Position numbers and translations under genes: made by a program | Shown: positions 24,961 to 33,932 of the stretch, piece after piece | How the letters are laid out: the number at the start of each line of letters is the position of its first letter | How positions within the stretch are numbered: the stretch's first letter is position 1 | Origin: Dinoroseobacter sp049801095 | GTDB taxonomy: Bacteria; Pseudomonadota; Alphaproteobacteria; Rhodobacterales; Rhodobacteraceae | DNA length: 64,000 nucleotides | Reading direction: 5' to 3' | NCBI RefSeq assembly: GCF_049801095.1 | Contig: NZ_JBNAGH010000001.1 | Location: 992,001 to 1,056,000, forward strand | Notes under the pieces: generated by a model | Database searches by the model: none | The model's input: the letters and a program-made list of their open reading frames with translations, nothing else | Told to the model about the DNA's origin: nothing

Positions 24961-26538
24961 TCAGGTCGGGTTGACGAAGCTTACCCGCAGCTGCGCGGCG
25001 GCGGCGGCGTCCATCTCCCCCTCCAGGTTGCGCTTCACCAGATCGGCGACGGAGGTCGTGGCGTGGAGGTTCTCCCAGCCAAACGCGCCCAAGGCCTCGG
25101 GGTTGAGGAATTCACGCGTCATGAACCGATTGCTCAGGATATGGCGGAACGCGTGCTTGGCGATCGCCCCCATCAGGGTGGGCCCGATGATCGGGTCATC
25201 CTTCAGGCCCAGCTTTTCCGCGAGACCGGGCTGAGGCAGTTCCGCCAGGATCCCTACCGCGTATTCCACGCGGTTCGCCTTGCCTTGGTAAAGTTCCCGC
25301 AACTGATCGCGGAACGCGGGATCGAACCCGTCAAAGCCCAGCGCGTCCTTGTTATGGGCCGCCCGATGGGCGTTGAAGAAGCCCAGCACGCCCCGCGCCT
25401 TGGAGATCCCGGCCTCCTCCGCCTTGAGCAGCTTGGTATGGGTGTTGCCGAGCCGGACCTGCCCCGCGCCCTGGCTGGAGGCGATGCGGAAGATCTCTCC
25501 GATCCCGGTTTCCATCACCATGTTGTTGTTCGCGAGCATGGCCGCGAAGCCCTTCTCCTCATGGCCCTTCAAAGCGTCGGGGAGCATGGCGTGGATGCGG
25601 TAGAGAATGTTGAAGTGATAGGGCAGCGGCGTCTCGCGGGACCAGCGCTTGTCCTCGTAAAAAAAGCTCTGCGTGTCGAGGAAGAAGAGCTTCTGCCCGG
25701 CGAAGGCGTTGATGTAGTCCTCGATCACCACCTTCATATAGGCGGTCACGTTGTTCTGTTGCGCGATACGGAAGATCTCGTCATCGCTGGTCGAGAGGCC
25801 CTTGCGCTCCCGTTCGGCCAAGATGCCCTCACAGAGCCGGTTGTGTTCGCGCACCATCAGGGTCGTGATCGCGAAATTGCCGAGGGTCATGTTGCCCTGA
25901 AAGAGACCCGTGGCGCAGACATCCGCCTCGCGCCCCTCGTACCGCTTCAGCAGCACGTCGACCTTCTTGGGGTTGAGGTATGAAAGGCCCGAGAAATGGG
26001 GCCGGACGCGCCAGCTACCCTCATGCTCTTCGAGCAGGGCATCGGGGAAGCTCGCGCTGCCCCCGTTTACCTGCCGGCTCTGCACCCGGAGCTTGCCGCC
26101 CTCATGGCTGCGCAGCAGGTCCTCATCCCCCGGCGTGTTGCCGTAGATCTGGTTCAGGATGATCTCGTGGGCGGCGTTGGTGCCGTACATCCCGTCGCTC
26201 TGAAACACCGCATCGGTCAGGTGCTGGGCAAAGAGCGGCAGCAGGACCGAAACCCGGCTCACCGGCGCGGGCCCCTTGCGTTCAAAAAGGGCCGTGACCG
26301 CCTCGATATCCGGCAGGGTCTCGATCTCCTCCGGCGAGGGGGTCGGCACTTCGAGGGCGAAATACTCCTTATGGAGCATCTCGCGCAGGGGAGTGATCCC
26401 CCGCTCCTTGGTGGTATAGAGCCCGGGCAGCGGGCCGCTATCGGCGTATTTCGAAATCACGTAGCGATTGATCAGCCGGTGTACGGCCGGGATCGCGATG
26501 ATGGCTTTAAAGAGTGTGTCGCCAAATCCACTGGGCAT
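24961..26538 (-). CDS. Cyclooxygenase-like heme peroxidase family protein
   Basis: The 525-residue protein resembles animal-type heme peroxidases of the prostaglandin-synthase branch. LFAQHLTDAVF (102-112) matches the distal-site helix, MVREHNRLCEGI follows near 228, and FNILYRIHAMLPD (309-321) matches the vertebrate stretch holding catalytic Tyr385 and the heme-ligand His388 (Tyr313, His316 here). NPEALGAFGWENL near the end matches the C-terminal region. The residue four after Gln105, the distal His in vertebrates, is Asp109. No EGF-like domain or signal peptide is seen. AGGAGA precedes the ATG. It probably oxygenates a fatty acid or similar lipid; the product is unknown. Confidence 0.82.
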   Translation of the reverse strand: MPSGFGDTLFKAIIAIPAVHRLINRYVISKYADSGPLPGLYTTKERGITPLREMLHKEYFALEVPTPSPEEIETLPDIEAVTALFERKGPAPVSRVSVLLPLFAQHLTDAVFQSDGMYGTNAAHEIILNQIYGNTPGDEDLLRSHEGGKLRVQSRQVNGGSASFPDALLEEHEGSWRVRPHFSGLSYLNPKKVDVLLKRYEGREADVCATGLFQGNMTLGNFAITTLMVREHNRLCEGILAERERKGLSTSDDEIFRIAQQNNVTAYMKVVIEDYINAFAGQKLFFLDTQSFFYEDKRWSRETPLPYHFNILYRIHAMLPDALKGHEEKGFAAMLANNNMVMETGIGEIFRIASSQGAGQVRLGNTHTKLLKAEEAGISKARGVLGFFNAHRAAHNKDALGFDGFDPAFRDQLRELYQGKANRVEYAVGILAELPQPGLAEKLGLKDDPIIGPTLMGAIAKHAFRHILSNRFMTREFLNPEALGAFGWENLHATTSVADLVKRNLEGEMDAAAAAQLRVSFVNPT

Positions 26539-26794
26539 GATTGTCTCCTGTAATGTCTTTCGTCTCAAAATCGGGCGCTGAAAATGCGGGGCCGGCGGCT
26601 CAAATCGTCTGGCACCCACGCGAACCACGGAGGGCATCACGGGGGCGTGCCGGTATTGCGGCACCTCCACGCTCCCCCAGAACCGCGTCCCGGGCAAGGG
26701 GTTTTGTGTATCAAACGCCCGGATCGGGGCGGGTCGTCTTGCGCGCGACCGCTTTTCGATCCAGACCCGAAGGGCGCAGCGACGGAGGTCGAGG

Positions 26795-27166
26795 ATGGAA
26801 AAGGTGACGGGGGGCTGCCTTTGCGGCAAGGTCCGGTTCGAGGCCGAAGGTGCGCCCCTGCGCGTGGGCCTCTGCCATTGTCTGAACTGCCGCAAGCATC
26901 ACGGGGCCCTTTTCTATGCGGCGGCGATTTATCCGCAGGCGCGCGTCACGGTGACCGGCGCGACGCAGGTCTTCGAGGGGCGGCATTTCTGCCCGACCTG
27001 CGGCAGCTCGGTTTATGCCGAAACCGATGGCGACCGCGAGCTGCATCTCGGAGCGCTCGACCAGCCCAGCCAGTTTGCTCCGGACTATGAGCTCTGGACT
27101 GACCGCCGCGAGGCGTGGCTCCCGCCCTTTCCGGGCACCATCTGCCACGCCCGGAACCGCGACTGA
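26795..27166 (+). CDS. GFA (CENP-V/glutathione-dependent formaldehyde-activating) family protein
   Basis: A 123-residue zinc-binding protein with the GFA Cys pattern: GGCLCGKVRFE at the start, CHCLNCRKHHG near residues 27-37 and FCPTCGSSVY near 67-76. The family includes Gfa, which speeds glutathione adduct formation with formaldehyde, but most members are uncharacterised. A GGAG lies seven bases before the ATG. It is divergent from the cyclooxygenase-like gene across 256 bases. Confidence 0.9.
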   Translation: MEKVTGGCLCGKVRFEAEGAPLRVGLCHCLNCRKHHGALFYAAAIYPQARVTVTGATQVFEGRHFCPTCGSSVYAETDGDRELHLGALDQPSQFAPDYELWTDRREAWLPPFPGTICHARNRD

Positions 27167-27273
27167 CCGCGACCCGCGCGCGCTGAGGCGCCTGGATTGG
27201 GATCTTTTTGCGGGGCCAAGCGACGGAAACCCCGCGCCCCCGCGTAAAATGGGCAAAGACTTCGAGGCCCGAC

Positions 27274-27879
27274 ATGACTTTGCTTAAATCCATCTGGGAT
27301 CATCCCATAACCTTCTGGGCCCTGCTCAGCCTGCCGCTCCTGCCGATCAGCGTGGGGCTCAGCTCCGGCGATCCGAAGGCTGTGCATGACATGCTCCACC
27401 CCACCGGGGAGTTTGCCGCGCGCTTCATGATCCTTGCGATGATGATCACACCCCTGACCCTCTGGCTCAAGGGATGGCGCGGCCCGCGCTGGCTGATGAA
27501 GCGGCGGCGTTATCTGGGCGTGGCGGCCTTTGGCTATGGGGCGCTGCACACGGTGCTCTATCTCTTGGATACAGGCGCGGTCGCGATCTCCGGTGCCGAG
27601 CTCTCCAAGCTCTATATCTGGACCGGCTGGTTGGCTTTCGTGATCTTCGTGCCGCTCGCGATCACCTCAACCGATGACTGGGTCCGCCGATTGGGCCCAC
27701 GCTGGAAGGCGCTGCAACGCTGGGTCTATGGCGCGGCGGTCCTGACCCTGCTCCATTGGGCGGCACTTCATGACTGGGGCGGGATCGGCCCGGCGCTGGT
27801 GCATTTCGCGCCTCTCGCGCTGCTCGAAACCTATCGGGTGGCGCGCTATCTGCAGCGCCGAACCGCACGCGCCGCCTGA
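27274..27879 (+). CDS. Ferric-reductase-like membrane protein, MsrQ/YedZ type
   Basis: A 201-residue membrane protein with about six helices. Possible heme-ligand histidines are in DMLHPTGEFAARF, GYGALHTVLYLLD and LTLLHWAALHDWG. This matches the heme-binding membrane subunit of the periplasmic methionine sulfoxide reductase (MsrPQ), but no MsrP catalytic subunit is encoded nearby. The ATG at 27274 is chosen over an upstream frame extension because the homology starts at MTLLKSIWDHP and a GAGG precedes it. Confidence 0.75.
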   Translation: MTLLKSIWDHPITFWALLSLPLLPISVGLSSGDPKAVHDMLHPTGEFAARFMILAMMITPLTLWLKGWRGPRWLMKRRRYLGVAAFGYGALHTVLYLLDTGAVAISGAELSKLYIWTGWLAFVIFVPLAITSTDDWVRRLGPRWKALQRWVYGAAVLTLLHWAALHDWGGIGPALVHFAPLALLETYRVARYLQRRTARAA

Positions 27880-27944
27880 ACCGCCGCGCGCGGCTCGCGA
27901 CGGCGCTCTACCCTTGGGCGCGGCCCCGTGATAGCCAAGCGGCC

Positions 27945-28283
27945 ATGACCCCTCGCCTCGACACTGTCTTTGCGGCGCTTGCCGATCCCACCCGCCGGGC
28001 CATCCTGACCATGCTTCTGGAGGATGACATGGCGGTCACGGATGTGGCCGAACCCTTCGAGATGTCGCTCGCCGCGATCTCGAAACACCTGACGATCCTG
28101 ACCCGCGCCGGGCTGATCAGTCAGGAAAAGCGCGGCCGGGTGAAATGGTGCAAACTGGAGCCCGACGCCCTGCGCGATGCGTCGATCTGGATGCAGAGCT
28201 TCGGGCAGTTCGAGGCGGTCAATCTCGACGCGTTCGAGCGCTTTCTGGAGACGGAGCTGCCCCAGCGACCTGATCCCGAATGA
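27945..28283 (+). CDS. ArsR-family transcriptional regulator
   Basis: A 112-residue winged helix-turn-helix protein: LADPTRRAILTMLLEDD, then the recognition region FEMSLAAISKHLTILTRAGLI and wing KRGRVKWCKLEP. No paired metal-binding Cys motif (CVC) is present, so it is of the non-metal type often linked to SRPBCC or small-molecule responses. Its last 65 bases overlap the 3' end of the convergent ClbS/DfsB gene. Confidence 0.9.
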   Translation: MTPRLDTVFAALADPTRRAILTMLLEDDMAVTDVAEPFEMSLAAISKHLTILTRAGLISQEKRGRVKWCKLEPDALRDASIWMQSFGQFEAVNLDAFERFLETELPQRPDPE

Positions 28284-28761
28284 TCTTGCGGATGACCTTG
28301 GCCGCCGAACGGTAATGGCTGGCGCCTGAGGCCTCGGCCCAGCGCCCGAGTGTCCAATCATTCATCCAGGGCATGAGATGAGGGGTATAGAGGCTCTCGT
28401 CACTCTCCCCCGCGAGAAACGCCATGAGGCGCTCATGACCCTCGGCGAGATCCGTTTGCACAGTCTCCCAGCCCCGCCCGGCCTGGGCCTCGCGCAGCTG
28501 CGCGTTATAGGCCTTCAGCTCGGACCATTTATAACCCGGCGCCGGCGTCTGGACCTCAGCCCCGGCGCGCCCTTCCGTGACCCAACCAAGATAGAGCCCG
28601 ATCCAATGGGCCCGGTGACCCACCGTATCCTTGATCGACACGCCCTCGGGTCCAGGCGCAGTGGCCTCCGCCTCGGTGAGCGGAGCGATCAGGCGCGAGA
28701 GCTTGGCATATTCTTTGGCACAGATGGCAATGAGATCGGCTTTGTTGGTAGCAGCGGGCAT
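28219..28761 (-). CDS. ClbS/DfsB-family four-helix-bundle protein
   Basis: The 180-residue protein is predicted helical, with MPAATNKADLIAICAKEYAK at the start, a conserved-looking KDTVGHRAHWIGLYLGW near residues 44-60 and HYRSAAKVIRKIIR towards the end. The family, related to DinB, includes the colibactin self-protection hydrolase ClbS and DfsB. No toxin biosynthesis genes are nearby, so a general role in handling reactive compounds is possible. Its 3' end overlaps the ArsR gene antisense by 65 bases. Confidence 0.8.
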   Translation of the reverse strand: MPAATNKADLIAICAKEYAKLSRLIAPLTEAEATAPGPEGVSIKDTVGHRAHWIGLYLGWVTEGRAGAEVQTPAPGYKWSELKAYNAQLREAQAGRGWETVQTDLAEGHERLMAFLAGESDESLYTPHLMPWMNDWTLGRWAEASGASHYRSAAKVIRKIIRDQVAGAAPSPESARTRRD

Positions 28762-28842
28762 CGCGGGCCTCCTTTCGCCCGCCAGTCTGCGCGCATGGCC
28801 CGCCCCTGTCCTTGCGCCGGGTCAAAGACCTGCACCGGATAG

Positions 28843-29766
28843 TCAGCTTTGCGGCATTTCTTCCTTCAAAAGCAGCACCAGCGCCACGCAAGTCAGGGCC
28901 ACCCCGATCAGGATCATCGGGTTCGGCACCGGCTGGCCCAGCCCGATCTGCCACAGGATCACCCAACTTGGCGTCAGATAGGTATAGGCCATCACCTTGG
29001 CAGAGGGCAGGCGCAGGGTCGCGGCCTGCAGCAGCACGAAGGTCGCGGCACTCGCCCCGACCGAGAGATAGCCCATGGCGATCCAGACCAGCGGGCGCAG
29101 CTCGGACCACCCGGTCGCCTGCACATCGCGCCAGCCATAGGCAAAGAGGAGCCCGCAGCCCGCGATCAGCATGCCAAAGGTGAAGCCCGCCGCGCTCTCG
29201 CCCCGGTTCAGGAGCCGAGCCATGGGGGCATAGGCCGCGTGCGAGATGCAGCCGATGAAGAAGATCGCCTCGCCCCGTCCGATATCGAAAGCCAGCAGAG
29301 CCGCAAAAGAGGCATCGAAGATCACCCAGAGCGCGCCCGCCGCCCCCACCGCCAGCGCCAGGGCCATGCGCGGTGTCGTGACCTGCCGCATCAGGATCCA
29401 GCCAAAGACGCCCGACATGATCGGCGTGAGGGTAAAGACCGCGGCGGTCGAGACCGGGTCCGCGGTTTTCAACCCTTCGAACATCAAGACGAAGTAGATC
29501 CCGAAAAGCCCGCCCAGCACCAGAAACCGCCAGGGCGCCCGCAGGAGATCCCGGCTCAGCCCGCCGCTCGCCCAGGCCGCGAGCCCGACAACCCCGCCTG
29601 CAATACCGAAACGCACCGCGTTCAGGGCCGCGGGTGCGATCTCATTGGCGATCTGTCCGCCCAGCGCGAACGATCCTGCGACCAGCGCTGAGAAGGCGAG
29701 CATCGCCAGATGGCCTTGGGCCGGGCGCGACAGGGCGCGCACCCGCGCCACCGGGCTCAGCGCCAT
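28843..29766 (-). CDS. EamA/DMT-family transporter
   Basis: The roughly 307-residue protein has ten hydrophobic segments arranged as two EamA repeats; FGIYFVLMFEGLKTADPVSTAAVF and VGASAATFVLLQAATLRLPSAKVM mark equivalent ends of the two halves. It is likely an inner-membrane exporter of a metabolite. The ATG at 29766 lies 34 bases after the LysR stop; an in-frame GTG eight codons upstream is an alternative start. Being downstream of the LysR gene, it may be co-transcribed with it. Confidence 0.85.
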   Translation of the reverse strand: MALSPVARVRALSRPAQGHLAMLAFSALVAGSFALGGQIANEIAPAALNAVRFGIAGGVVGLAAWASGGLSRDLLRAPWRFLVLGGLFGIYFVLMFEGLKTADPVSTAAVFTLTPIMSGVFGWILMRQVTTPRMALALAVGAAGALWVIFDASFAALLAFDIGRGEAIFFIGCISHAAYAPMARLLNRGESAAGFTFGMLIAGCGLLFAYGWRDVQATGWSELRPLVWIAMGYLSVGASAATFVLLQAATLRLPSAKVMAYTYLTPSWVILWQIGLGQPVPNPMILIGVALTCVALVLLLKEEMPQS

Positions 29767-29800
29767 GGGCCGACCCCGCCGCACCGGCACGCTTGCGCGG

Positions 29801-30682
29801 TCATGGCCAGTCCTTGGCCGATGCCTTGAGGAAGTTGGTGAAGCTCTGCACCTTCGCCGTGCGGTGCAGATCCACATGGGTGATCAACCAGACCCGGCTT
29901 GACCAGTCATCGAGCGGATCGCAAAGCGGCACGAGGTTCGGGCATTGCGCCGCCCACCACATGGGCAGGAAGCCCGCCCCGATCCCTGCCACCACCGCAT
30001 CACCGCCGGCCCGGATATCCGAGGCGCGATAGATGATGCGATCCGCGGGCATGTTCTCCTTCATCCAGATGTTGAAGGGCGCACGCGGCTCCTCGATCGT
30101 GCTGCCGACGATCCGGTGTCCGGCATAATCGCTGCCCATGACAATCGGCCCATGGGTGTCGAGGTATTCCTGCGTGCCATAAAAGGTCATCCGCTGGGTA
30201 TAGAGCGGCTGCACGATATTGTCGGGGTCATCCGGCTTGCGCCCGGCGCGGATCGCAACATGGGCCTCGCCATATTCCAGCCGGAAGACGCGGGTGTCGG
30301 TGATGAACTTGACCGCCAGATCCTCATGATCCGCCTGAAACTGCGCCAGCACTGGCGCGATCAGCGGCGAGAACACCTCGAGCGAGGTGATGATCAACTC
30401 GCCCGTCACTTTCGCCCCATGGCCATGGAGCCGCCCGGAAAGCTGATCGAACTGATCCGCTGTGACCTGCGCCACCTGGAGCAGATCATTGCCTGCATCC
30501 GTGGCCGTGTAACCCCGCGCATGGCGCTGGAACAGCTTCACCCCGAGCCGCCCCTCAAGGCTGTCGATATGGCGGATCACCGTGGCGTGGTGCACCCCCA
30601 GCACCTCCGCCGCGCCGCTCACCGTCCCCAGTCGCGCCACCTGAAAGGCGGTGCGGATTTCATCCCAGTTTTCAATCGGCAT
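29801..30682 (-). CDS. LysR-family transcriptional regulator
   Basis: A 293-residue regulator. The N-terminal helix-turn-helix spans residues about 5-62 (AFQVARLGTVSGAAEVLGVHHATVIRHIDSLE), followed by an effector-binding domain. It is divergent from azoR across 208 bases, the classic position for a LysR regulator of the adjacent gene, so control of azoR is likely. The effector is unknown; an electrophile or quinone would suit the target. Confidence 0.92.
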   Translation of the reverse strand: MPIENWDEIRTAFQVARLGTVSGAAEVLGVHHATVIRHIDSLEGRLGVKLFQRHARGYTATDAGNDLLQVAQVTADQFDQLSGRLHGHGAKVTGELIITSLEVFSPLIAPVLAQFQADHEDLAVKFITDTRVFRLEYGEAHVAIRAGRKPDDPDNIVQPLYTQRMTFYGTQEYLDTHGPIVMGSDYAGHRIVGSTIEEPRAPFNIWMKENMPADRIIYRASDIRAGGDAVVAGIGAGFLPMWWAAQCPNLVPLCDPLDDWSSRVWLITHVDLHRTAKVQSFTNFLKASAKDWP

Positions 30683-30890
30683 GTCGTCTCAATCACTACA
30701 AATCGTCTTGGATCAAAAATGTGCGCTCACTCACATTTCCTGTTCAATATGTGGAATTGTGTTCATTTACGCAATGGCTAATTCTTGCCTCACACGACGC
30801 ACGCAACTTCCCGCTCATGGCCCGAGCCTCTCTGGATCGGACCGGCAAAACCCGGGGCCACATCGCCTCAGACAGCACAGGACCAGATCC

Positions 30891-31469
30891 ATGACCCATG
30901 TTCTCCGCATTGACAGCTCCCCCCGCAGCGACGCCTCGGTCTCCCGCGCGCTGGCCGACCGGATCGTGACCCGGCTTGCTCCGACCCAAACGACTTCCCG
31001 CGACGTCAGCACCGGCCTTCCGGTGGTCGATGCGGACTGGATCGGCGCCAACTTTACCCCCGCCGAAGACCGCACTGCGGAGCAGGTCGAGCGGCTCGCG
31101 CTCTCCGACACGCTGGTGGCCGAGCTTCAGGCCGCCGATGTGGTCGTCATTTCCCTGCCGATCTGGAATTTCGGGATCCCCGCGAGTCTCAAGGCCTGGA
31201 TCGATCAGGTCGCCCGGGCCGGGCTGACCTTCCGCTACACCGCGGACGGCCCGAAAGGCCTGCTCACCGGCAAGCGCGCGATCCTCGCCATCGCTTCGGG
31301 TGGCACAGAAGTCGGAAGCCAGATCGACTTCGCCACGGATTACATGAAACACGTGCTCAGCTTCATCGGCGTGCACGAGGTCGAAATTGTCGCCGCCGAC
31401 CGCCTCATGGTCGATGCGGATGCCAGCCACGCCAAGGCCAATGCCGCGATCGAGGCCCTCGCCGCCTGA
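30891..31469 (+). CDS. azoR: FMN-dependent NADH:quinone/azo oxidoreductase (AzoR)
   Basis: A 192-residue flavodoxin-like protein starting MTHVLRIDSSPRSDASVSR, whose SSPRS loop binds the FMN phosphate. IWNFGIPASLKAWIDQVARAG and the later ASGGTEVGS match AzoR. Such enzymes reduce quinones and azo compounds by two electrons and protect against electrophiles. AGGA lies upstream of the ATG. It is followed by a strong terminator and so is monocistronic. Confidence 0.92.
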   Translation: MTHVLRIDSSPRSDASVSRALADRIVTRLAPTQTTSRDVSTGLPVVDADWIGANFTPAEDRTAEQVERLALSDTLVAELQAADVVVISLPIWNFGIPASLKAWIDQVARAGLTFRYTADGPKGLLTGKRAILAIASGGTEVGSQIDFATDYMKHVLSFIGVHEVEIVAADRLMVDADASHAKANAAIEALAA

Positions 31470-31497
31470 CCTCCGCCCACCTGTTCCTCTCCCACCT

Positions 31498-31530
31498 GCC
31501 CCGTCGCACCTCCCTGCGGCGGGGCTTTTT
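31498..31530 (+). terminator. Rho-independent terminator of azoR
   Basis: A 10-bp stem GCCCCGTCGC / GCGGCGGGGC (one G-T pair) with an 8-base loop is followed by TTTTT. Confidence 0.85.
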
Positions 31531-31538
31531 CGTATCCC

Positions 31539-31632
31539 TTAAGTCGCCAAATATCCCCGCCGGAGGCCCCTGCGCCCGCCCCGGACCCGGGGCCAGGGCG
31601 CAGCCAGACTAAAAAACGCGCCGCAGGCGCTC
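31539..31632. repeat. Intergenic composite repeat, copy 2
   Basis: TTAAGTC, four bases, AAATATCCCCGCCG, GC-rich centre, then GCGCCGCAGGCGCTC: the same block order as 17264-17340. It starts nine bases after the azoR terminator. It is part of a 421-base gene-free stretch (31470-31890) that otherwise holds the azoR terminator and the ffh promoter and leader. Confidence 0.55.
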
Positions 31633-31675
31633 AATTTAACAAGCATCGCAAGGGTTCCGCCGCCCCACGCACCGC

Positions 31676-31706
31676 TTGACAGATCCCCCGCAACCGTCCA
31701 TATGCC
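31676..31706 (+). promoter_or_regulatory. Possible ffh promoter with long leader
   Basis: TTGACA at 31676-31681 is a perfect -35. ATATGC or TATGCC 18-19 bases on would be a weak -10. The ffh start is about 185 bases further, so the transcript would have a long leader; nothing specific was recognised in it, and no 4.5S RNA signature. Confidence 0.35.
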
Positions 31707-31890
31707 CCCCAACCCCCGGAGAGCCTGTGCCCTCCGGTCCCTATGCCATTGGGCAGGGATCGCCACCCGTCAGCGCGTTGCGCCCACGGGTGCGTTTCCG
31801 GTTGGGGCTTTGGGACAGCGCAGGAAATCCTGCACCAGACGACGACACCGCGGGGCGGACGCGCTCCGAGAGGACCAAAAGGAAGACCTG

Positions 31891-33402
31891 ATGTTCGAAA
31901 ATCTGTCCGATCGCCTCTCCGGTGTCTTTGACCGCCTGACCAAGCAGGGTGCGCTGAGCGAGGCCGACGTCTCCACCGCCCTGCGCGAGGTCCGCGTGGC
32001 CCTGCTGGAGGCGGATGTGTCGCTTCCCGTGGCGCGCGACTTCGTCAAGGCGGTGCAAGCCAAGGCGACCGGTCAGGCGGTGACCAAATCGGTCACCCCG
32101 GGCCAGCAGGTGGTCAAGATCGTCCATGACGAGCTGGTCCATGTCCTCAAGGGCGACGAAGACCCCGGCGCCCTGAAGATCGACAACCCGCCCGCGCCGA
32201 TCCTGATGGTCGGCCTGCAGGGCTCCGGTAAGACCACCACCACCGCCAAGCTTGCCAAGCGCATGTCCGAGCGCGACGGCAAGCGCGTGCTGATGGCCTC
32301 GCTCGACGTGAACCGCCCCGCGGCCATGGAACAGCTCGCCATCCTCGGCGTGCAGATCGGCGTCGATACGCTGCCCATCGTCAAGGGCGAGGACCCGGTG
32401 GCGATTGCCAAGCGCGCCAAGACCCAGGCCTCCCTCGGCGGCTATGACGTCTACATGCTCGACACCGCCGGACGTCTGTCCATCGACGAGGAGCTCATGG
32501 CCCAGGTCGAGGCGGTCCGCGACGTGGCCAACCCGCGCGAGACCCTGCTGGTGGTCGATGGCCTGACCGGTCAGGACGCGGTGCACACGGCCGAGAACTT
32601 CGATGACCGCATCGGCATCTCCGGCGTCGTTCTGACCCGGATGGATGGTGATGGCCGCGGCGGTGCGGCGCTCTCCATGCGCGCGGTGACCGGCAAGCCG
32701 ATCCGCTTTGTCGGCCTTGGCGAGAAGATGGACGCGCTGGAGACCTTCGAGCCCGACCGCGTCGCCGGCCGCATCCTCGGCATGGGCGATATCGTGGCTC
32801 TGGTCGAGAAGGCCCAGGAAACCATCGAGGCCGAGCAGGCCGAGCGCATGATGAAGCGCTTCCAGAAGGGTCAGTTCAACATGAACGACCTGCGCGGCCA
32901 GCTCGAGCAGATGGAAAAGATGGGCGGCGTCGAGGGCCTTATGGGCATGATGCCCGGCATGAACAAGATGAAGGGCAAGCTCGACGAGGCCGGGTTCGAC
33001 GACAAGGTCATCCGCCGTCAGATCGCCCTGATCCAGTCCATGACCAAGCGCGAGCGCGCCAATCCGCAGATCCTCCAGGCCTCCCGCAAGAAGCGGATCG
33101 CCAAGGGCGCGGGAATGGAGGTCTCGGATCTCAACAAGCTCCTCAAGATGCACCGTCAGATGGCCGATGCCATGAAGAAGATGGGCAAAATGGGCAAGAA
33201 AGGCATGATGAAGAACCTGGGCGGCCTCTTGGGCGGCAAGGGCGGCATGCCTGCCGGAATGCCCGGCGATCTCGCGGGCATGAACCCCGCCGATCTGGAG
33301 AAAGCCGCCAAGGCCATGGGCAACATGCCCGGCGGCGGCCTGCCCGGACTGGGCGGCGGGGGTCTTCCCCCCGGCCTTTCGGGGTTCGGCAAGAAGAAGT
33401 AA
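31891..33402 (+). CDS. ffh: Signal recognition particle protein Ffh
   Basis: A 503-residue SRP GTPase. The N domain has ALREVRVALLEADVSLPV, the G domain has G1 GLQGSGKTTTTAKLAKRM, G3 LDTAGRLS and G4-like TRMDGDGRGG, and the M domain is Met-rich with the RNA-binding helix (MTKRERANPQILQASRKKRI). The C-terminus ends in Gly/Met/Pro-rich repeats. It targets nascent membrane proteins to FtsY and the translocon. The stop overlaps the start of the first GNAT gene (TAATG), so those genes are coupled to SRP expression. Confidence 0.97.
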   Translation: MFENLSDRLSGVFDRLTKQGALSEADVSTALREVRVALLEADVSLPVARDFVKAVQAKATGQAVTKSVTPGQQVVKIVHDELVHVLKGDEDPGALKIDNPPAPILMVGLQGSGKTTTTAKLAKRMSERDGKRVLMASLDVNRPAAMEQLAILGVQIGVDTLPIVKGEDPVAIAKRAKTQASLGGYDVYMLDTAGRLSIDEELMAQVEAVRDVANPRETLLVVDGLTGQDAVHTAENFDDRIGISGVVLTRMDGDGRGGAALSMRAVTGKPIRFVGLGEKMDALETFEPDRVAGRILGMGDIVALVEKAQETIEAEQAERMMKRFQKGQFNMNDLRGQLEQMEKMGGVEGLMGMMPGMNKMKGKLDEAGFDDKVIRRQIALIQSMTKRERANPQILQASRKKRIAKGAGMEVSDLNKLLKMHRQMADAMKKMGKMGKKGMMKNLGGLLGGKGGMPAGMPGDLAGMNPADLEKAAKAMGNMPGGGLPGLGGGGLPPGLSGFGKKK

Positions 33403-33932
33403 TGCACACCGCCACCGCGCATATCCCGGTGATCGAGACCGATCGCCTGACCCTCCGGGCGCCTGAACTGGCGGACTGGCCGGGATATTGCGCGCTGCTG
33501 GCGAGCCCGCGCAGCCTCTATATCGGTGGGCCTTATGAAGCAGCGGATGCCTGGGGCTGGTTTGCTTCGGATCTGGCGCATTGGGGCTTCTTTGGCCATG
33601 GCGCCCTCTGGATCGAGGAGCGCACCACGGGTGAGACCGTCGGCCAGACCTATATCCTCAACCCGCCCCATTGGCCCCAGGAGGAGCTCGGCTTCATGCT
33701 GCTCGACGGCCATGAAGGGCGCGGCTACGCCACCGAGGCCGCCGCAGCCCTGCGCGGCTGGTATTACGGCAACCACCCGGCACCCGTGCAACTCGTGAGC
33801 TATGTGGCGGCCGGGAACACCGGGTCGGCGGCGATCATGGCCCGGCTCGACGCCACCCGAACCGAAGGCCAGCCAAGCCCGCTCGCCGGATATGACGTCT
33901 ATACCCATCCCGCGCCGGAGCGTCTGCAATGA
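33402..33932 (+). CDS. GNAT-family N-acetyltransferase, tandem copy 1
   Basis: The 176-residue protein has IPVIETDRLTLRAPELAD at the start, LAHWGFFGHGALW, and the acetyl-CoA pyrophosphate loop HEGRGYATEAAAAL near residues 108-121. It belongs to the RimJ/RimL-like branch. It is the first of five consecutive diverged paralogues and overlaps ffh by one base (TAATG). Compared with the others it lacks the usual LAERLG near the end (it reads IMARLDA). The acceptor could be a ribosomal or other protein N-terminus or a small molecule; this is not visible. Confidence 0.88.
   Translation: MHTATAHIPVIETDRLTLRAPELADWPGYCALLASPRSLYIGGPYEAADAWGWFASDLAHWGFFGHGALWIEERTTGETVGQTYILNPPHWPQEELGFMLLDGHEGRGYATEAAAALRGWYYGNHPAPVQLVSYVAAGNTGSAAIMARLDATRTEGQPSPLAGYDVYTHPAPERLQ

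Noticed and set aside
26539..26895. 119-codon upstream extension of the cyclooxygenase-like gene
   Set aside because: Arg/Pro-rich sequence overlapping the divergent GFA gene; the ATG at 26538 has a strong ribosome-binding site.
31700..31890. 4.5S (SRP) RNA in the ffh leader
   Set aside because: The conserved GGAAG-containing SRP Alu-less tip signature was not found.
31741..33153. 470-codon minus-strand frame opposite ffh
   Set aside because: His/Leu/Asp-rich antisense translation with no domain; ffh on the plus strand is certain.
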